Positions 28,167 to 37,090 of a stretch of 64,000 nucleotides of DNA are shown here, in pieces (within the stretch, counting starts at the first letter, position 1; the number at the start of each line of letters is the position of its first letter). Below the pieces are notes generated by a model. That model was not told the DNA's origin. It worked only from the letters and a program-made list of their open reading frames with translations, and did no database searches. The translations under genes were made by a program, and so were the position numbers. Origin of the DNA: Rhodothermus marinus (lineage in GTDB: Bacteria > Bacteroidota > Rhodothermia > Rhodothermales > Rhodothermaceae); contig NZ_AP019797.1 in assembly GCF_009936275.1 (NCBI RefSeq), positions 549,501 to 613,500 of the forward strand, in the 5' to 3' direction.

Positions 28167-29222
28167 TCAGAAAGCCGTTTGCATGCGGTAATGTACTTCG
28201 GAGAGGGCGCGCAAGCGCGCGGCGGCCATCTCGGGCGTCAGGTCGCGCTGCGGCATGCCCAGCATTTCGTAGCCCACCATGAACTTCCGGATCGTGGCCG
28301 AGCGCAGCAGCGGCGGATAAACGTGCAGGTGCAGGTGCCATTCAGGATGCGGCCGGCCGTCGGTGGGTGCCTGGTGAAAGCCGGCCGAGTACGGAAAGGA
28401 AATCTGGAACAGGTTGTCGTAGCGCACCAGCAGCCGCTTGAGGAGGTCGGCCAGGCCGTCGCGTTCGGCGTCGGTGAGTTCGAGCAGACTGGGCACCGGG
28501 CGTCGGCTTATCACCAGCGTTTCGAAGGGCCAGACGGCCCAGAACGGCACCAGCGCTACGAAGTGATCGTTGGCACAGACGATCCGCTGGTCCAGGCGCA
28601 GCTCGAGCGCCAGGTAGTCGGCCAGGAGCGTGCGGCCGGTACGCTCGAAGTACGCCTGCTGCTGGTGGCATTCCTTGCGTGGCTCGTTGGGGATCGTCTC
28701 CTGCGCCCAGATCTGGCCGTGCGGGTGCGGGTTGCTGCACCCCATCAGTTCGCCTTTGTTCTCGAAGATCTGCACGTAGCGGATTTCCGGACGCTCGCCC
28801 AGCTCCCGGTACTGTTCGGTCCAGACGTCCACCACGCGTCGGATGGCGGCCACGTCCATTTCGGCGAGCGTCAGGTCGTGGCGCGGCGAAAAGCACACGA
28901 CGCGACAGATGCCGCGCTCGGCGTGGGCTTCGAGCAGTTCGTCGGCCGTCCAGTGCGCTTCCGGCGCATCGGGTTGCAGCGCGGCGAAGTCGTTGTCGAA
29001 GACGAACGTCTCGGTGTAGGGGGGATTGCGCCGACCGCCGGCGCGCGCATTGCCCGGACAGAGATAGCAGGTGGGATCGTAGGCCGGGCGCGTTTCGGCC
29101 GGGATCGACTCGACCAGCCCCTGCCAGGGGCGGCATGCCCGGTGGGGGGAAACCAGCACCCACTCGCCGGTCAGCGCATTACGTCGCCGATGAGGGGTTT
29201 CCGCCAGCCAGCTTGCTTCCAT
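28167..29222 (-). CDS. galT: Galactose-1-phosphate uridylyltransferase
   Basis: This HIT-superfamily enzyme swaps UMP between UDP-glucose and galactose 1-phosphate. The active-site HPH is in [13 protein letters not shown]. Other landmarks are [20 protein letters not shown] at the start and [10 protein letters not shown], a Cys pair that helps bind zinc. The ATG at 29222 ([10 protein letters not shown]) was preferred; the frame is open for 21 codons further, but that would run into the ACCGGT sites of the probable promoter. Length is 351 aa, near E. coli GalT (348). It is first in the operon. Confidence 0.96.
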   Translation of the reverse strand: MEASWLAETPHRRRNALTGEWVLVSPHRACRPWQGLVESIPAETRPAYDPTCYLCPGNARAGGRRNPPYTETFVFDNDFAALQPDAPEAHWTADELLEAHAERGICRVVCFSPRHDLTLAEMDVAAIRRVVDVWTEQYRELGERPEIRYVQIFENKGELMGCSNPHPHGQIWAQETIPNEPRKECHQQQAYFERTGRTLLADYLALELRLDQRIVCANDHFVALVPFWAVWPFETLVISRRPVPSLLELTDAERDGLADLLKRLLVRYDNLFQISFPYSAGFHQAPTDGRPHPEWHLHLHVYPPLLRSATIRKFMVGYEMLGMPQRDLTPEMAAARLRALSEVHYRMQTAF

Positions 29223-29270
29223 GAACGTCGGAGGCCGTCGCGTTTTTTCAAACGAATGATCGGTATTTAA

Positions 29271-29296
29271 ACCGGTACATATCACATCTGACCGGT
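29271..29296 (-). promoter_or_regulatory. Paired ACCGGT sites upstream of galT
   Basis: ACCGGT at 29271-29276 and 29291-29296, 20 bp apart, within a TTTAA-ACCGGT and G-ACCGGT-AA context very like the pair in front of the glycosidase gene (21 bp apart). The sites lie 49-74 bp upstream of the galT ATG. They suggest co-regulation of the two convergent transcription units. Confidence 0.5.
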
Positions 29297-29481
29297 AAGC
29301 TATGTTTCGGGTCGGTGCTTTTCAAAAAGCCCTGTGTTAAGTGTGAATGAAAAGTGAATGGCGAAAGGCCCGCCCTGCTCGTTACCGAAATTTCCCGGCC
29401 GCGGTTTTCGGGACTTCGAATCTCTGTGGCCTGTCCGACGTTGATCGGCCGCTTGAAGCCAGACCATCTTCGAACGAGCCT

Positions 29482-29823
29482 ATGCATCCGCTGTGGCAGA
29501 CCATCGGGTTGCTGATGCTGTCGAACCTGTTCATGACCTTCGCCTGGTACGGGCACCTGCGGCATCTGGGCGATCGCCCCTGGTACGTGGCCGTGCTCGT
29601 GAGCTGGAGTATCGCCCTGTTCGAATACATGCTGCAGGTGCCGGCCAACCGCATCGGGTTCACCGTGCTGAACCTGGCCCAGCTTAAAATCCTGCAGGAA
29701 GTGATCACGCTCAGTGTGTTCGTGCCCTTTGCCGTCTTCTACATGAATCAGCCGATCCGGCTGAACTACCTCTGGGCCGCCCTGTGCCTGCTGGGGGCCG
29801 TGTACTTCATCTTCAAAGGCTGA
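29482..29823 (+). CDS. DUF486-family small membrane protein
   Basis: The 113-aa protein (start MHPLWQTIGLLMLSN) has four hydrophobic segments and the DUF486 landmarks MTFAWYGHLRH, FEYMLQVPANRIG, LKILQEVITL and WAALCLLGAVYFIF. These resemble small multidrug-resistance/DMT transporters, but no function is established. The reading frame is open upstream, but the earlier region is Arg-rich and unlike the family. It is on its own between galT and the hydroxyproline genes. Confidence 0.85.
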   Translation: MHPLWQTIGLLMLSNLFMTFAWYGHLRHLGDRPWYVAVLVSWSIALFEYMLQVPANRIGFTVLNLAQLKILQEVITLSVFVPFAVFYMNQPIRLNYLWAALCLLGAVYFIFKG

Positions 29824-29919
29824 GCGGCTTTCCGCCAGCACAGGGCGGGTTGCTTTTCTCCATGGCTTCTGATATATTACTGATGTCTGAACTGGTACTT
29901 CGGAAAAACATAGGCTTAC

Positions 29920-30837
29920 ATGGAGACACCCGGATCGAACTGGCAGGGCGTTTTTCCCGCCGTAACGACGCCGTTTACCGAGGACGACCGCGTGGACGTG
30001 CCCGGTCTGCACCGGCTGGTGGATTTTCTCGTCGAAGGCGGCGTGGACGGACTGATCATGCTGGGGACGCTGGGTGAGGGCAGTGTGCTGACCCCGGAGG
30101 AAAAAGAGCTGGTGCTGCGGGAGGCGCTGGCGGCGGCCGACGGACGCGTGCCCGTGCTGGCCGGTGTGGCCGAGACGACCACGCGGGCGGCCTGTCGCTT
30201 CGCCGAGCGGGCAGCCGCGCTGGGCGTGCAGGGCTTCATGGCACTCCCGGCGCTGCTTTACAACGCGTTGCCGCACGAAACGCTGACCCACTTCCGGACG
30301 CTGGCGCGGGCGACCGAGCTTCCCCTGATGCTCTACAACAATCCGGTGCTCTACGGGGTGGACGTGACGCCCGAGATGCTGGACGAGCTGGCCGACGAGC
30401 CGCATATCGTGGCCGTCAAGGAATCGTCGGAAGACGTGCGGCGCATTACGGATATCCGCGTGCATACGGGCGACCGCTACCGTCTGTTTGTGGGCGTGGA
30501 CGATCTGGTGCTGGAAGGGGTGGCCGCGGGTGCCGACGGCTGGGTGGCCGGGCTCACCAACGCCTTCCCGCGTGAGAGCGTGGCGCTGTTTCGGCTGGCG
30601 CGGGAAGGACGGCTCGACGAAGCACGGCGGCTCTACCGCTGGTTCATGCCGCTGTTGCATCTGGACGCTTCGCCGCAACTGGTGCAGCACATCAAGCTGG
30701 CGCAGGCCTTGGTGGGCGTGGGCAGCGAGCACGTGCGACCGCCCCGCCAGCCGTTGCAGGGTGAGCGGCGTCGGGCGGTGGAAGCCCTCATCCGCAAGGC
30801 GCTGGATACCCACGCGGAGATCGAAGACCTGCTCTGA
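29920..30837 (+). CDS. DapA-family lyase, probable pyrroline-4-hydroxy-2-carboxylate deaminase
   Basis: TIM-barrel protein of 305 aa with the DHDPS/NAL motifs GVFPAVTTPF, MLGTLGEGSVLTPEEK and MLYNNPVLYGVDV, and the Schiff-base lysine K167 in HIVAVKESSEDV. True DapA is one possibility, but the neighbours (hydroxyproline epimerase, FAD amino-acid dehydrogenase, semialdehyde dehydrogenase, GntR regulator) point to the deaminase that turns delta-1-pyrroline-4-hydroxy-2-carboxylate into 2-oxoglutarate semialdehyde. It is first in the operon, 19 bp before the dehydrogenase. The 96-bp gap upstream holds the likely promoter (TATATTAC near 29873). Confidence 0.85.
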   Translation: METPGSNWQGVFPAVTTPFTEDDRVDVPGLHRLVDFLVEGGVDGLIMLGTLGEGSVLTPEEKELVLREALAAADGRVPVLAGVAETTTRAACRFAERAAALGVQGFMALPALLYNALPHETLTHFRTLARATELPLMLYNNPVLYGVDVTPEMLDELADEPHIVAVKESSEDVRRITDIRVHTGDRYRLFVGVDDLVLEGVAAGADGWVAGLTNAFPRESVALFRLAREGRLDEARRLYRWFMPLLHLDASPQLVQHIKLAQALVGVGSEHVRPPRQPLQGERRRAVEALIRKALDTHAEIEDLL

Positions 30838-30856
30838 AAACTCGAAAGACTGAGCC

Positions 30857-32305
30857 ATGCAGACAAAGATCTACGGGCACTTCATCAACGGCGAATGGGT
30901 GGTGGGAACGGAGACGTTCCCGAACGTCAACCCGTCCGACACGCGCGACGTCATCGGCCACTACGCGCAGGGCACGGAGGCCGACGTGCGGGCGGCCGTC
31001 GAGGCGGCCGCGGCGGCCTTTCCGCGCTGGGCGGCCTCGACGCCCCAGGAGCGCTTCGACGTGCTGGATCGGGTGGGCAGCGAGATTCTGGCCCGTGCCG
31101 AAGAGCTGGGCACGCTTCTGGCCCGCGAAGAGGGCAAGACGCTGAAGGAGGCCATCGGCGAGGTGAAGCGGGCCGGACAGATCTTCAAGTTTTTTGCAGG
31201 CGAGGCGCTTCGGATGAGCGGCGAGCACCTGCGCTCGGTGCGTCCCGGCGTGGAGATCGACCTGATCCGGGAGCCGGTCGGTGTGGTGGGGCTCATCACG
31301 CCCTGGAACTTTCCCATCGCCATTCCGGCCTGGAAGGTGGCGCCGGCGCTGGCCTACGGTAATACGGTGGTGCTGAAGCCGGCCGAGCAGGCGCCGGCCA
31401 GTGCCTGGGCGCTGGCCGAGATCCTGTCGCGATCCGGTTTGCCGCCGGGCGCCTTCAACCTGGTGCTGGGAGATGGTTCGGTGGGCGCCGCACTGGTGGC
31501 GCAGCCGGGCGTGTCGGCCATCAGCTTCACGGGCTCGCGCGAGGTCGGGCGTCAGGTGGCCGAGGCATGCGCCCGCCGCATGATCCGCGTCCAGGTGGAA
31601 ATGGGCGGCAAAAATCCGCTTGTGGTGCTGGACGATGCACCCTTAGAGGCGGCCGTCGAGGCGGCCGTGAACGGCGCGTACTTTTCGGCCGGGGAACGCT
31701 GCACGGCTTCCAGTCGGCTGATCGTCACCGAGGGCATTTACGAGCGCTTCCGCGCGGCGCTGCTGGAGCGTATTCGGCAGCTTCAGGTCGGGCCGGCGCT
31801 GGACCCGAACACCGACGTCGGGCCGGTCATTGACGAGGCGCAGATGCAGCGCATTCTGCATTACATTGAACTGGGAAAGCAGGAAGGTGCCGTACTGGCC
31901 TGCGGGGGGCAGCGACTGGAGCTGGAAACACCGGGGTTTTACCTGGCGCCCACGCTGTTCGATGAGACGGACAACCGCATGACGATCAACCGGGAGGAAA
32001 TCTTCGGACCGGTGGCCGCGCTCATTCGCGTCCGTAACTACGAGGAGGCGCTGGCAGTGGCGAACGACACGGAATACGGCCTGTCGGCCGGGATTTTCAC
32101 GCGCTCGCTCAGGTATGCCCATCACTTTCGGCGCCACGTGCAGGCCGGTACCGTGATGGTCAACCTGCCGACGGCCGGACTGGACTATCACATTCCATTC
32201 GGCGGGCACAAAGCGTCCGGCTACGGTCCGAAGGAGCAGGGGCGTTATGCCCAGGAATTCTACACGGTAGTCAAAACCTGTTATGTCGCACCGGAGATTG
32301 CCTGA
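30857..32305 (+). CDS. Aldehyde dehydrogenase, probable 2-oxoglutarate semialdehyde dehydrogenase
   Basis: The 482-aa enzyme has the full ALDH signature: GLITPWNFPIAIPAWK, FTGSREVGRQV, the general base E248 in VEMGGKNP, the nucleophile C282 in GERCTASS, and NREEIFGPVAAL. In this context it would oxidise 2-oxoglutarate semialdehyde to 2-oxoglutarate, the last step of hydroxyproline breakdown and the point where carbon enters the TCA cycle. Succinate semialdehyde and related dehydrogenases look similar, so the substrate comes from neighbours, not from the sequence. Confidence 0.9.
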   Translation: MQTKIYGHFINGEWVVGTETFPNVNPSDTRDVIGHYAQGTEADVRAAVEAAAAAFPRWAASTPQERFDVLDRVGSEILARAEELGTLLAREEGKTLKEAIGEVKRAGQIFKFFAGEALRMSGEHLRSVRPGVEIDLIREPVGVVGLITPWNFPIAIPAWKVAPALAYGNTVVLKPAEQAPASAWALAEILSRSGLPPGAFNLVLGDGSVGAALVAQPGVSAISFTGSREVGRQVAEACARRMIRVQVEMGGKNPLVVLDDAPLEAAVEAAVNGAYFSAGERCTASSRLIVTEGIYERFRAALLERIRQLQVGPALDPNTDVGPVIDEAQMQRILHYIELGKQEGAVLACGGQRLELETPGFYLAPTLFDETDNRMTINREEIFGPVAALIRVRNYEEALAVANDTEYGLSAGIFTRSLRYAHHFRRHVQAGTVMVNLPTAGLDYHIPFGGHKASGYGPKEQGRYAQEFYTVVKTCYVAPEIA

Positions 32306-32308
32306 ACC

Positions 32309-32965
32309 ATGAAAGTGCAACGCGCAAGTCTGGCCGATCGGGCCTACGAGGTGCTGGAGCACCGCCTCGTAACGCTTCAGCTGGTACCCGGGACGGTTGT
32401 CACCGAAAAGGAATTAATTCAGGAAGTCGGCGTAGGACGCACGCCGCTTCGGGAGGCAGTGCTCCGGCTGGCGCAGGAGCAGCTGGTTACCATACTGCCC
32501 CGCAAGGGCATCTACATCTCGGAAATCAACCTGACCGACCAGCTGGCCGCGTTGGAGGTGCGGCGGGAGCTGGACCGGCTGATGGCAAGGCGGGCGGCCC
32601 GACTGGCACGTCCACAGGAGCGGGTCCAGTTTGCGGAGCTGGCGCAATCCATGCGCAAGCTGGGGGAAGAAGATCTGGATCTGTTCATGCATCTGGACCG
32701 TCTGTTCGACCGGCTGGTCGAGAAGGCCTGTCACAACCGATTTGCCGTGCGGGCGGCGGCGCCGCTGCATACGCTGGGCCGGCGTTTTTGGTATGCCTAT
32801 CACCACGAAGGCGATCTGGAGGCGTCCATTCAGCTGCATGCGCATTTGATGGAACAGATCGCCGAAGGCGACGCGGAAGCAGCCGAGGCGGCGGCCGTCG
32901 AGCTGGTGGATGCCATGATAGGCTTTACGCAGCGTGTTCTACAACAAACGATTGAACCCCGATGA
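32309..32965 (+). CDS. GntR-family (FCD) transcriptional regulator
   Basis: This 218-aa protein has an N-terminal winged helix (residues 5-70; VTEKELIQEVGVGRTPLREAVLRL) and an FCD effector domain with the Asp/His metal-binding positions (DRLMARRAARLA, LFMHLDRLFDRLV, LHAHLMEQI). FCD regulators usually repress catabolic operons and release on binding a carboxylic-acid ligand. Here it probably controls the hydroxyproline genes around it. It starts 3 bp after the dehydrogenase and overlaps the next gene by 4 bp (ATGA). Confidence 0.93.
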   Translation: MKVQRASLADRAYEVLEHRLVTLQLVPGTVVTEKELIQEVGVGRTPLREAVLRLAQEQLVTILPRKGIYISEINLTDQLAALEVRRELDRLMARRAARLARPQERVQFAELAQSMRKLGEEDLDLFMHLDRLFDRLVEKACHNRFAVRAAAPLHTLGRRFWYAYHHEGDLEASIQLHAHLMEQIAEGDAEAAEAAAVELVDAMIGFTQRVLQQTIEPR

Positions 32966-34725
32966 AGACGCTTCGATGGAGCGGACTGGTGCTGCTGGTC
33001 GGTCTGCTGAGTGCCTGTCGGCCGGCGCCGGATCCGGCGGCACAATTTCGCGCACTGCTGGACGAAAGCTGGGCGTTTCTGCTGCGTGAGAACCCGCTTA
33101 TGGCCACCTACGTGGGCGTGCATACCTACGACGACCGGTTGCCGTCGGTGACGGCGGCCGATCTGGCCCGGCGCGACTCGTTCTGGGCGCAGGTCGAGCA
33201 ACGACTGGACGCCATCGATCCGGCGCAGCTTCCCAAAAACGATCGCATCACGTACGACATTTTCCGGCACTGGCTGACGCATCAGCGAGCCGTCTATCGC
33301 TATCGCGGATACCTGATTCCCATTACTTCGGACGAGGGCTTCCACATCGCACTGGGGCGGCTGCCCGAATGGCTGGTGCTGCGCACCGAGGCGGATTACC
33401 GTAACTACCTGGCCCGGCTGAAGGCCGTGCCGACCTATATGGCCCAGCACATCGCGCTGATGCGCGAAGGTCTGCGGCAGGGCATCACGCAGCCGAAAGT
33501 GGTGCTGCAGAACTACACGGCCACCATCACGGGCTATATTGTGGAAGATCCGGCGCAGAGTGTGTTTTTCCGGCCGTTTCGGGAGTTTCCGCCGGGCATC
33601 CCGGATTCGGTGCAGCAGCAGTTGCGGGCGGAGGCGCGCCGGGTGATCCGGGAACAGGTGATCCCGGCCTATCGGGACTTTCTGCAGTTCATGGAGACGG
33701 AATACATCCCCGGGGCGCGAACGACCACGGCGCTTTCAGATCTGCCCGACGGGCGGGCCTACTACGAACACCTGGTGCGCTACTACACCACGCTGGAGCT
33801 GACGCCCGAAGAAGTGCACGAGATCGGCCGGCGCGAGGTGGCCCGCATTCGCGCGGAGATGGATTCGGTCATGCGGCGCACCGGCTTCCGCGGAAGCTTT
33901 CAGGAGTTTCTGCAATTTCTCCGGACCGACCCGCGCTTTTATGCCCGCTCGGCCGACGAGCTGCTGCGCGAGGCGGCCTGGATTGCCAAGCAGATGGACG
34001 GACGCCTGCCCGCGCTGTTTCATGTGCGCACGCTGCCGCGCCAGCCTTACGGCGTGGCGCCGGTGCCGCCGCATCTGCAACCCCGCTATACCGGCGGCCG
34101 CTACATCCCGGCCCCACCGGAGTCGCGCACGGGGGCCTACTACTGGGTCAATCCCTATCCCCTGAACGGTCGGCCGCTCTACGTGCTGGAGGCGCTGACG
34201 CTGCACGAGGCCGTGCCCGGTCATCATCTGCAATATGCAATTCGGCAGGAACTCACCGATGTGCATCCCTTCCGGCGGTGGGTCTCTTTTTCGGCGTTCG
34301 GGGAAGGCTGGGCGCTCTACGCCGAGAAGCTGGGCAAAGAGGTGGGCTTCTATGCCGACCCCTATCGAGAGTTCGGCCGCCTGACCTACGAGATGTGGCG
34401 GGCCTGTCGCCTGGTGGTCGATACCGGGCTGCACGCGCTGGGGTGGACGCGCCGGCAGGCCATCGACTACATGGTCGCCAACACGGCGCTTTCGCTGCAC
34501 GAGATCACGACCGAGGTGGACCGCTACATCAGCTGGCCCGGACAGGCGCTGGCCTACAAGATGGGCGAGCTGACGATTCTGCGCCTGCGCCGGGAGGCCG
34601 AAACGCGACTGGGCGATCGCTTCGACCTTCGCGATTTCCATGAAGTCGTGCTACGCCAGGGCGACGTGCCGCTTGGCACGCTGGAGCGTCTGGTTCATAC
34701 TTACATTGAACAGAAGGTGGAGTGA
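32962..34725 (+). CDS. DUF885-family lipoprotein, putative metallopeptidase
   Basis: The 587-aa protein has a lipoprotein signal (VLLVGLLSACRPAPD, lipobox LSAC), so it faces the periplasm or cell surface. DUF885 proteins carry a gluzincin-like zinc motif; here it is TLHEAVPGHHLQYA, followed by an FGEGWALYAEKLGKEVGFY segment that supplies the downstream glutamate. It is translationally coupled to GntR and to the epimerase (TGATG). Peptidase activity fits a hydroxyproline operon, since it could free hydroxyproline from collagen-type or plant peptides. The substrate is inference. Confidence 0.85.
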   Translation: MKTLRWSGLVLLVGLLSACRPAPDPAAQFRALLDESWAFLLRENPLMATYVGVHTYDDRLPSVTAADLARRDSFWAQVEQRLDAIDPAQLPKNDRITYDIFRHWLTHQRAVYRYRGYLIPITSDEGFHIALGRLPEWLVLRTEADYRNYLARLKAVPTYMAQHIALMREGLRQGITQPKVVLQNYTATITGYIVEDPAQSVFFRPFREFPPGIPDSVQQQLRAEARRVIREQVIPAYRDFLQFMETEYIPGARTTTALSDLPDGRAYYEHLVRYYTTLELTPEEVHEIGRREVARIRAEMDSVMRRTGFRGSFQEFLQFLRTDPRFYARSADELLREAAWIAKQMDGRLPALFHVRTLPRQPYGVAPVPPHLQPRYTGGRYIPAPPESRTGAYYWVNPYPLNGRPLYVLEALTLHEAVPGHHLQYAIRQELTDVHPFRRWVSFSAFGEGWALYAEKLGKEVGFYADPYREFGRLTYEMWRACRLVVDTGLHALGWTRRQAIDYMVANTALSLHEITTEVDRYISWPGQALAYKMGELTILRLRREAETRLGDRFDLRDFHEVVLRQGDVPLGTLERLVHTYIEQKVE

Positions 34726-35726
34726 TGGCGCGCTACACGTTCTCCTGCATCGATGCACACACCTGCGGCAACCCGGTGCGTGTGGTGGTGGGCGGTGCGC
34801 CGCAATTGCAGGGCGATACCATGGCCGAAAAGCGGCTGGACTTCATGGCGCGCTACGACTGGATCCGCACCGGGCTGATGTTCGAGCCACGCGGGCACGA
34901 CATGATGTCGGGCAGCCTGCTCTATCCGAGCCGACGGCCCGACTGCGACATCGGGCTCGTCTTCATCGAGACGAGCGGCTGCCTGCCCATGTGCGGCCAC
35001 GGGACCATCGGGACGGTTACCGTGCTGCTGGAGCACGGGCTTGTACGTCCCCGCACGGAAGGCGTCGTGGCGCTGGAGGTGCCCGCCGGCCGCGTGGAAG
35101 CCTACTACAAAAAAGCGGGCGAGTACGTCGAGTCCGTTCGTATCGTCAACGTGCCCTCGTTTCTCTACGCCGAAGGGCTCCGGGTGGAGTGCCCGGACCT
35201 GGGCGAGCTAACGGTGGACGTGGCCTACGGCGGTAACTTCTACGCCATCATCGAGCCACAGGAAAACTATCCGGGACTGGATGCCATCTCGGCGCTGGAC
35301 ATCCTGCGCTGGAGTCCGGTGATCCGGGAGCGCCTGAATGCCGCCCATCGCTTCGTCCATCCCGAAGACCCGCGCATTGCGGGGCTCAGCCACGTGATGT
35401 GGACGGGACCGCCGCACCACTCGGAGGCTCATGCCCGCAATGCTGTCTTCTACGGCATGAAAGCCATCGACCGTTCGCCCTGCGGGACGGGCACTTCGGC
35501 CCGGATGGCCCAGCTCTATGCGAAAGGCAAGCTCCGCGTGGGCGACACCTTCGTGCATGAAAGCATTATCGGCAGCCTGTTTGTCGGACGTGTCGAAGCG
35601 GCCGCACAGGTAGGCGACTTCCCGGCCATCGTGCCCAGCATCGAAGGATGGGCACGGGTGACCGGATTCAACACGATTTTCATTGATGAGCGCGATCCCT
35701 ATTGTCACGGATTTCAGGTACTTTAA
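34725..35726 (+). CDS. 4-hydroxyproline 2-epimerase (proline racemase family)
   Basis: Cofactor-free two-base epimerase of 333 aa that converts trans-4-hydroxy-L-proline to cis-4-hydroxy-D-proline. Both catalytic cysteines are present: C90 in LPMCGHGTIG and C253 in SPCGTGTSARMA, the pair expected for hydroxyproline epimerase rather than the Cys/Thr dehydratase. An in-frame GTG one codon earlier is an alternative start. The TGATG overlap with DUF885 couples their translation. The next gene, an FAD dehydrogenase, would take the D-product. Confidence 0.93.
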   Translation: MARYTFSCIDAHTCGNPVRVVVGGAPQLQGDTMAEKRLDFMARYDWIRTGLMFEPRGHDMMSGSLLYPSRRPDCDIGLVFIETSGCLPMCGHGTIGTVTVLLEHGLVRPRTEGVVALEVPAGRVEAYYKKAGEYVESVRIVNVPSFLYAEGLRVECPDLGELTVDVAYGGNFYAIIEPQENYPGLDAISALDILRWSPVIRERLNAAHRFVHPEDPRIAGLSHVMWTGPPHHSEAHARNAVFYGMKAIDRSPCGTGTSARMAQLYAKGKLRVGDTFVHESIIGSLFVGRVEAAAQVGDFPAIVPSIEGWARVTGFNTIFIDERDPYCHGFQVL

Positions 35727-35769
35727 AAGCAACGTGGATCGCTTCAGGTAACCATCGGGCCGACAGGAC

Positions 35770-37017
35770 ATGCCATCGGTTGTCATCATAGGGGGCGGCG
35801 CCATCGGGCTGGCGTCCGCCTTTTTTCTTCGCCAGCGTGGCAACTTTTCGATCACCGTGATTGATCAGGGGCCGATCGGGGATGGCTGCTCCTACGGCAA
35901 TGCCGGCTTTATCAGTCCCAGTCATGTGGTGCCGCTGGCGGCGCCGGGCGTGATCGGCAAGGGCTTGCGCTGGCTGTTGAACCCGGAGAGCCCGTTCTAC
36001 ATCCGGCCCCGGTGGGATCCGGAGCTGTTCCGATGGCTCTGGCTTTTCCGGCGTTCGGCCACCGAGCTCCATGTGACCCGAAGCGCGCCGGTCCTGCAGG
36101 CATTGCTGGAGCGGAGTCGGGAGTTGACGGCCCGGCTTCAGGAGACGGTGGGCGATTTCGAGTTTCGGCGGGACGGATTGCTGATGCCGTTCCAGAGCGA
36201 GGAGGGACGGCACGAGTGTGAGCAGCTGGCGCGTGAAGCCGAACGACTCGGGATGGCGCACGAGTGGATCCCGGCCGAACGGCTGGCGGAGCTGACCGGC
36301 ACCGAGGTGCGGGCGGAGGGCGGCCTGTTCTTCCCCGGGGATGCGCATCTGCGGCCGGACCGCTTTACGGCGGCGCTGCATCGCTACCTGGAGCAGCAGG
36401 GCGTGCGGTTTCTGCCGGAGACGCCGGTGACCGAACTGGAACGTCGGGGAGGGCAGGTGACGGGCGTGCGCACGCCTGACGGTTTGCTCTCGGCTGATCA
36501 GGTGGTGGTGGCGGCCGGTGCCTGGTCGGCGCGTCTGGTGCGGGCCGTCGGGTACCGATTGCCGCTGCAGCCGGCCAAAGGCTACAGCCTGACCTTTGCG
36601 CCACCGCCGGAGGGCGTGCCCCTGCGCCCGCTGCTGCTGACCGAGACCAAGGTGGCCGTGACCCCGTTCCGGGAGGCGTTTCGCCTGGCCGGGACGCTGG
36701 AGCTGTCGGGGCTGGAGCTGTCCATCCGGGACCGAAGGGTGCAGGCCATTTACCGGGCGGCCGGCCGTTACCTACCTGCGCTTCGGTTGCCTGCCCGAGA
36801 ACAGGCCGAGCTCTGGGCGGGGCTGCGTCCCTGCACACCCGACGGCCTGCCGGTGATCGATCGTGTGCCGGGCACCGAAAATCTCTGGCTGGCGACCGGC
36901 CATGCCATGCTGGGCATCTCGCTGGCGGCCGTCACGGGCGAGCTGGTGGCGGCGCTGATCGGAGGCGTCGAACCGCCCGTCGATCCGGCGCCGCTGCGGG
37001 CCGACCGGTGGCGCTGA
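35770..37017 (+). CDS. FAD-dependent D-amino acid dehydrogenase, probable D-hydroxyproline dehydrogenase
   Basis: The 415-aa DAO-fold protein starts with the dinucleotide motif VVIIGGGAIGLASAFFL and has GDGCSYGNAGFISPS, VVVAAGAWSARLV and a C-terminal LWLATGHAMLGISLAAVTG segment. These are typical of DadA-like membrane-associated dehydrogenases. In this operon it would oxidise cis-4-hydroxy-D-proline to the pyrroline that the DapA-type enzyme deaminates. The gap from the epimerase is 43 bp. Confidence 0.9.
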   Translation: MPSVVIIGGGAIGLASAFFLRQRGNFSITVIDQGPIGDGCSYGNAGFISPSHVVPLAAPGVIGKGLRWLLNPESPFYIRPRWDPELFRWLWLFRRSATELHVTRSAPVLQALLERSRELTARLQETVGDFEFRRDGLLMPFQSEEGRHECEQLAREAERLGMAHEWIPAERLAELTGTEVRAEGGLFFPGDAHLRPDRFTAALHRYLEQQGVRFLPETPVTELERRGGQVTGVRTPDGLLSADQVVVAAGAWSARLVRAVGYRLPLQPAKGYSLTFAPPPEGVPLRPLLLTETKVAVTPFREAFRLAGTLELSGLELSIRDRRVQAIYRAAGRYLPALRLPAREQAELWAGLRPCTPDGLPVIDRVPGTENLWLATGHAMLGISLAAVTGELVAALIGGVEPPVDPAPLRADRWR

Positions 37018-37090
37018 CGGCGGTCGCATTTAAGAAAAAGTGCGTACCGGCCGATTCCAGAAACATCCTTTCGGGCAAAAATCGCCTGTC

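Noticed and set aside
29920-30837. Biosynthetic DapA (lysine pathway)
   Set aside because: The motifs alone would allow it, but the operon context fits the hydroxyproline deaminase much better.
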